Source: Gordionus sp. m RMFG-2023 (Eukaryota > Nematomorpha > Gordioida > Chordodea > Parachordodidae). From it: a stretch of DNA of 64,000 nucleotides. Under the pieces are notes generated by a model that was not told the DNA's origin, made no database searches, and worked only from the letters and a program-made list of their open reading frames with translations. The DNA is taken from positions 33,838,508 to 33,902,507 of the forward strand of contig NC_088776.1 in the NCBI RefSeq assembly GCF_954871325.1, written 5' to 3'. Below, one piece after another: positions 58,914 to 64,000 of the stretch. The position numbers and the translations under genes were made by a program. The number at the start of each line of letters is the position of its first letter. Position 1 is the stretch's first letter.

Positions 58914-61690
58914 AAGGTGAATATAATCTTCTATTATGTTTTAACACATTGTCCTCCCTTAACCCTGATTATTTTATATCAGATAAAAGGGCTCCATTAG
59001 AATCATTATTTAACTTAAATATGGAGAGGTTACATCATGAAATGAAATAGCAAAAGGATTACTAGCTGCAGAAGTTAAAAAAACATAAAATTTTCAAAAT
59101 ATTATGTAGAAAAAAATTATCATTTTGCATTTTAGGAATTGTAATGGTACTCAAGAGCCATCATTGGGGTATCAACAGCTTTCAGTGAGACCCGTTCTCT
59201 ATATTAAAATGAGTTCTGTACACTAGAGAATCGATGAAAGATTGACGTAATCAAAATTTTATTTAAAAAAAATACCCAGACTGGGATGTATAAGTTAGTA
59301 AATAAATATTTAACATAATTTTAAAAATACTTAAAAATAACGAGTAACTTTTGTTATTACATTCCAATGTAGCTATCTACTATTGCATCACTAGAATAGA
59401 GCATTTTATTCAGAAAACAAAGCAGGCTAAGATACTGCCACAGAAGGTGACAGAGAGCCATAACTAAGGGAGTGAGGGGAGGGTATTTAAGGGAGCAGAT
59501 GTGGACTGTTTTCATAAATTTGTTAGAAGTGAATTGTAATGAAAAAACCTTAATGATCATTATATTACAAAATTATTAATATTACTTAATTTAATAATCA
59601 TTTACTCTCTTTATATTTTGCTGATGTTGCGTATTTTTATTTATAAACTATTACATTGTAATCTGCTAAAATATAAATTTTCTGTCGAAATTGACCGCTA
59701 TATGCAAATACTGATCAAAACATGCAATTTTTTTGCCCCCTTTCCCGAAAAAAAATTCCTAGTTACCTTGATTTAACACCTTTAAAATGTTTGTTCTACT
59801 TAATTACTTTTTACCCTAAAAAACACATTTTACTTTGACAGCTACTTAGAATTAAAAAAATGAGGAGCTAAAACGCAGCCTAAATATTTAAATATAAATT
59901 GATAATTATCTTGCCCTAAAATAAATTAGATGAATCTTAAAGCAATCTAAACAAAATGAATGCATTTTTATTTCTTAGGTTCTCCAGGCTTATACGACTT
60001 AATATTACTTTGAATATAAGAGAATTTACATTTAGTATTATATTAGATACATTTTAATTTATCTCAAGTGAATAAATTATCTGAGCAAAATATACAAATA
60101 TGGAAGAGACTACCTTCTTTTCGATTTCCCAAGATAAATATAAGTGTAATGTTTTATCTAACAAAATAGCGGAAATTTAAAAGGATAGTCTACTCGTGGT
60201 TTAAGAATGCTGACTATTGAAAAACGGACAATTGTCATACATTATTTTAAAGCTTTTTATGGAAATAAATACTTTAATGGCGTATTGAAATAATTTAAAT
60301 CACGACAATGAAAACTACCACAAATTGCCATTGCTTTTTCAAACTTTATTTTCGTGAAAATAGGTAAAAATTATTTAAAACATTTCTTTTATTATTTTCC
60401 AATTAAACCAACAACAGATGATATAAGAGGTTAAAAAAAAATTTCAAAGATTTGCTTGGCCACAAAATTTTTTTAAAAAAATGCAATTTCTTGATAGAAG
60501 ATTTTTTATGCATAAAATCACAATTAATTTCCATTTGATCAAAAATATTATAGCACTCTTAAACAATCTTCTGCTAACTTTATTATTAAAATTTTTCAGA
60601 GATCAAGAATCCCTGTTTCAAATCTTAATAAAATGATCAAACAAAAAATCTTTTACAAATATTTATTGTGGATTAAATAGTTTATTTATCACATTACAAT
60701 AATACTGAAATATTGAAGAGTAAGAAAATAGATAGAAATGCATATTTTAATTTTCTATATGCAATTCCAAAGTAAAAATGCTTTCTTGCTAAAGGTGATT
60801 GGGATGTAGGGTATAAAAATATAGTTAAGTTAATGGTTAGGAATGACATCAAGCAACAAGGCTCCATAAATATCTATCATGATAATATACTAAACTGTGG
60901 GACGCTCAAAACCGCGCCAAGAATAAAAATATCAAAAGAAAAGATTCATACAAATCCGTCATTAATTTACTAAGGCTTAATCCTCAAAAGTGTTATTTTT
61001 AATGTTTCAATTGATAATATATATTTTAAAATTTGATGAAAATCAAAATATATCATATTCTATTAATCATATGAAGAATTGATTTAAAAAATCAATTAAT
61101 AAAATATGTAAATAAGGTCACATTATATATGTATACATATAATAGAAAAAGAATAAAATTTTCCTATATATTCTCATTATCAACTCTAATAATTGCTCAA
61201 AGTCATGTCCTGCAGTTGAGCTTTCAACCCATCTATAACATTAAATATAAATTGGAATTAAGATATAAGGTATTAATAAAATGAGGGGTTAAAAGTTACA
61301 TTATTTTACACTAATTCAAATTTGCTCAAGAGTTTAAGTCAAATTAATAATTTAATGGGCTCATATTAAATTTAGACATCTCCATGTTATGCCATTGATA
61401 TTTTATTTTGATATAATTATTTTTAAAATAAAAGGTTTTATTAGATCTTAATAAATAATTCTTAAAGCAATATTAAATACAAGATATAGGTAATTATAAT
61501 AACAGATTTTAAATAAAGATATTTTCAAATATTGAACTTGTGTTATTTTCAATCGATTTAAGCAAATCCATATGAGTGTTCAAAATCTGGGTTATTTGGT
61601 TGAACTAAAGAATAAAAATATATATGTATAAAATAGTAAGACCGCAATGTGCTTTATAATAAGATCCGGTATCAGCCGATTCAATTTGAA
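58914..61690. other. AT-rich intergenic, no gene seen
   Basis: No host exon or complete element is seen. At 59160-59260 a possible trace of a hAT dimerisation domain is too broken to call. Confidence 0.4.
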
Positions 61691-61786
61691 TACCAATATC
61701 GGAAAGATGTTTATAGGGAATATAATAAAGCAAAAATATACCAATATTGGAAAAATGTTTATAGGGAATATAATAAACCAAAAATA
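61691..61786 (+). repeat. 48-bp tandem duplication
   Basis: Two adjacent units from TACCAATATC/TTGGAAA(G/A)ATG to CAAAAATA with about three differences. The open frames on the minus strand here are translations of this repeat. Confidence 0.88.
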
Positions 61787-62016
61787 TACCAATATAGTTT
61801 TCTTTTGATTTTATAACTTTCATGTAAATTTTATGATACTCTTAATTTTAATAACACGAAAATTTATACAATTTATTTTCAGTTGATCTATAATAATTAT
61901 AAAAAATTTATTTAAAAAATAAGGCTATGGAACTATTATTAAACATAAAATAATAATTCAAATTAATAAATAAAATTTATTTCCAAACTATAAATAACCA
62001 AGAAATAAATGTAAAG

Positions 62017-62605
62017 TAGAGGTGTATCAATATAGTTTTTTGGAGGCCGATCCAATATTAGATTGATATCGGTCGCTTACCAATCCGATTTGTATTCCGT
62101 AAACATACTAATTGTTTTAATTTTAAATTCTACTCATCTCATATACTTTTTAATAGTATAACATCTATAATTTAACTATACCGTAACATAAGTCATTTAA
62201 ATATAATATTTCATGAATCTAAAAGCATATAAAATATTTTTATCAGAGGCTTGCAGGCCCGACATTAAGCAGTCGACTAGTTTTTTTTTAAAATACCCAA
62301 GACAGGCCTAAATTTTTTAAATACCCGGGGCTGGGCCATATATTTTAAATTGTCATTATCATCTATAAAAATTAAAAAAATTTTTAAAAATCTGGGCCGG
62401 GCCTAAAAATATAAAACCCAGGCCAGGACGTGCAAATTGCATGTTTCTGATTTTTACTGATAAATAGATATTTATATAACAATAAATTTTTTAAAAATTA
62501 AGACGCCATTTTATTGGTGGGGAAAAATTTTATATCAACCAATAATCGAATTTAAAAAAGGTGAAATATCTACCTGATCCAATAAAAAATATTGGTACAT
62601 CCCTA
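62017..62605. mobile_element. hAT-like MITE, TAGAGGTGTATCAATA ends, with another MITE nested inside
   Basis: The left end TAGAGGTGTATCAATATAG and the inverse of the right end, TAGGGATGTACCAATATTT, are clear terminal inverted repeats. A possible target repeat ATGTAAAG/ATGTAAAT would place the right edge a few bases further out. The GGCCCGG-type element at 62244 lies inside. Confidence 0.75.
62244..62449. mobile_element. 206-bp MITE of the CAGAGACCTGCA/GGCCCGG family
   Basis: The left end is CAGAGGCTTGCAGGCCC and the right end GGACGTGCAAATTGCATGTT then TCTG. The flanks ATTTTTAT and ATTTTTAC agree at 7 of 8 bases. GGGCCGGGCC lies inside. It is inserted in the MITE at 62017. Confidence 0.87.
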
Positions 62606-63333
62606 ATATAATGTAAATGAGATAATTATTTAAATTTCATGATTCAGTATTAAGATGGTAAAATAATTTTTTTCCACTCGTTTTGATATATCGAAATCAA
62701 GAAATTTAACGATTATAGGCTGATAAAAGATATAAATATTGAACTAATAAAAATACAGATTCTAGTTAATTTTTTTAAAATCAACAATGCTTAGTCAAAT
62801 TGGTACAATGCATGAAGATATTTAAAAAAAGATTAGTAATTCTTTGATAATTACTTTCTGTTTCAAAAAAAAGAATGAACCATAACCTATACCACTTTAA
62901 AGCGGATATCAATATTAATCGTTACAATCAATACCAATACTACATGTAGTGGAGGGTTTATTGATTGAAGCTAAGATATAATTCTTCAGCACTATTTTTT
63001 TTTAGTTCATCATTTATAAATAATATATAAAATTTATAAGAGTAAAAAGAAACAGGAAAAAATAATAACACTTTTTTCTTGCCAGTTTAGAAATTAGTGG
63101 GTCAAATTTTTTTTATTTCATAGCTCAATGTAGACTATTTTTTTTTAAATTACACTAGTAATGGTTAAATGGAAAGTATCGGAAAATACCAATATACGAC
63201 TGATACAGGCATCTCTAAAAAAATGTATATAAATTATTAAATAGTATACAAGTTTATTAATTTTAAGGAAAGATAGCATATTAACTGTAAAAATAATATA
63301 TTCCTTCTATAAATATTGGTAATTATCGATAAT
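62606..63333. other. 3' flank of Nup62, no further exon recognised
   Basis: A short CCAATATACGACTGATACAG patch near 63190 resembles the MITE ends at 62017. If Nup62 continues, its last exon could be here or further left, but I could not identify it. Confidence 0.4.
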
Positions 63334-63487
63334 TTAATTTTTTACTGAATCCGCACCATCAACACTATCCCCATTCGAGCTGGATAAAGTCGTTTCGGTT
63401 TCTAAAGAATTAATTTGTTCTACAACATCTCGTAATTGGTCTTCCATATTACTAAGCTGTCCGTCTATTTTTAATGCCAAGTTGAAA
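63334..63487 (-). CDS. nup62: Nup62 exon with coiled-coil end and stop
   Basis: After TTTTTAAAAG it reads FNLALKIDGQLSNMEDQLRD and ends SLETETTLSSSNGDSVDGAD, then SVKN and TAA. Confidence 0.8.
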
Positions 63488-64000
63488 CTTTTAAAAATAG
63501 AATAATTAAATACTAAAAATTCATATATACCTAGAAAAAAACAAGAAAAACCGCCGGGTTATCTTGTTTTTGATTTTCCAAACCTGATGTAATTTTTTTT
63601 CAAATTCTTAATTAATTTACTTTTATTTTCTTATTTCTTTCTTCGCTCCCAACCCTCCCTCCAATTTATATAGCAGAGAGCCTTACATTCTTCGTTGGCA
63701 AAGACCATTCCATTTTAAAAAAAATTAGGTACCAGTCCGCCGGCTCGACTTTAGACATAATGTATATCATTAAACTATACGTTTCTTGGCGATCATTATA
63801 GGCGGCCCTCTCACTAGGTAAACGTGAATTCGGATCACCGCCACTCGTCTTATCTTTCAAATCGCCAAAATTTTCTTGGGTTTCAAGAGATAGCAATAAC
63901 TTTTCGATTTCGGACTGCTGACTCTCCAAAAATGCTAATTGTTGCTCTATCTTGGTTTCATCGAGTTCAGCAACCCTGGTCTCAGCCGATAGTTTGTTTA
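63334..64000 (-). CDS. nup62: nucleoporin Nup62, C-terminal coiled-coil part (5' end outside window)
   Basis: Nup62 forms the central transport channel of the nuclear pore with Nup58/45 and Nup54 through its C-terminal coiled coils. Exon 63781-64000 reads ETKIEQQLAFLESQQSEIEK, matching human Nup62 RLDQELDFILSQQKELEDLL. A phase-2 junction (AC|GTATAG to AAAAG|T) gives DRQETFNLALKIDGQL, aligned without gaps to human EREKTYKLAENIDAQL. Exon 63334-63487 then reads MEDQLRDVVEQINS and ends ADSVKN with TAA. The human protein goes on about 55 residues further. Either this one is shorter, or TCA|GTAAAA near 63345 is a donor to an unseen last exon. FG repeats would lie beyond the right edge. Confidence 0.87.
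63781..64000 (-). CDS. nup62: Nup62 exon, start of the last coiled coils (runs off the window)
   Basis: Open from the window edge (KLSAETRVAELDETKIEQQL) through LSLETQENFGDLKD and AAYNDRQET to donor GTATAG at 63780. It is helical, with heptad-like Leu spacing. Confidence 0.87.

Noticed and set aside
59140-59300. Possible hAT dimerisation domain trace
   Set aside because: Too many breaks and no flanking termini, so it cannot be separated from chance.
61592-61823. Two minus-strand frames with repeated YYIPYKH / IIFPINI, like a membrane protein
   Set aside because: Produced by a 48-bp tandem duplication in AT-rich DNA. No further protein signal is seen.

Overview
The window is extremely AT-rich eukaryotic DNA with spliced genes (GT-AG introns from 63 bp to several kb) and dense transposon remains. 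An annexin and the coiled-coil end of nucleoporin Nup62 point to an animal or close relative. Many hAT DNA transposons plus an RTE-type LINE would suit several AT-rich invertebrates. I cannot name the species from sequence alone.

Host genes. (1) Positions 715-8036, plus strand: the last four exons of an annexin (end of repeat 3, all of repeat 4, stop). (2) Positions 10177-32011, minus strand: eleven exon-like blocks whose splice phases all agree. Together they give one ATG-to-stop reading of 1245 codons plus stop, a mostly helical protein with an Asn/Asp-rich linker. I do not recognise the family. Genes 1 and 2 converge, 2.1 kb apart. (3) Positions 63334-64000, minus strand: the 3' end of Nup62, running off the right edge. 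About 31 kb between 32 and 63.3 kb holds no host exon that I can support.

Mobile DNA. hAT elements dominate, with at least four terminal families: CAGAGACCTGCA with GGCCCGG subterminal repeats; CAGGGATG with CCCGAA repeats; TAGAGGTCTACATT with GGGCGGG repeats; and TAGTGTTGTTAA short MITEs. There is also a CAGTGGCGTAGC MITE. Several have clean 8-bp target duplications. At 16.1-18.2 kb, inside an intron of gene 2, lies a foldback structure: GTCGTTTTT-type minisatellite arms flank inverted arrays of ~117-bp units. At 27.0-29.3 kb two LINE copies lie head to head and share the same altered YADY catalytic box. At 32922-36067 an RTE LINE runs from a tRNA-like head to its 3' end between perfect 18-bp target duplications, but is broken in its reading frames.

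The main structure is a palindrome at 40306-50464, with near-identical arms of 5.0 and 3.8 kb carrying an already-dead ZMYM/TTF-type hAT transposase. The left arm holds a small non-autonomous LTR retroelement with two LTRs. The right arm holds a solo LTR at the same site that looks like LTR 1 at one end and LTR 2 at the other. This dates the events: LTR insertion, then inverted duplication, then LTR-LTR recombination in one arm only. The palindrome loop carries one GGCCCGG hAT copy, and a longer related copy abuts the outer end of the right arm.
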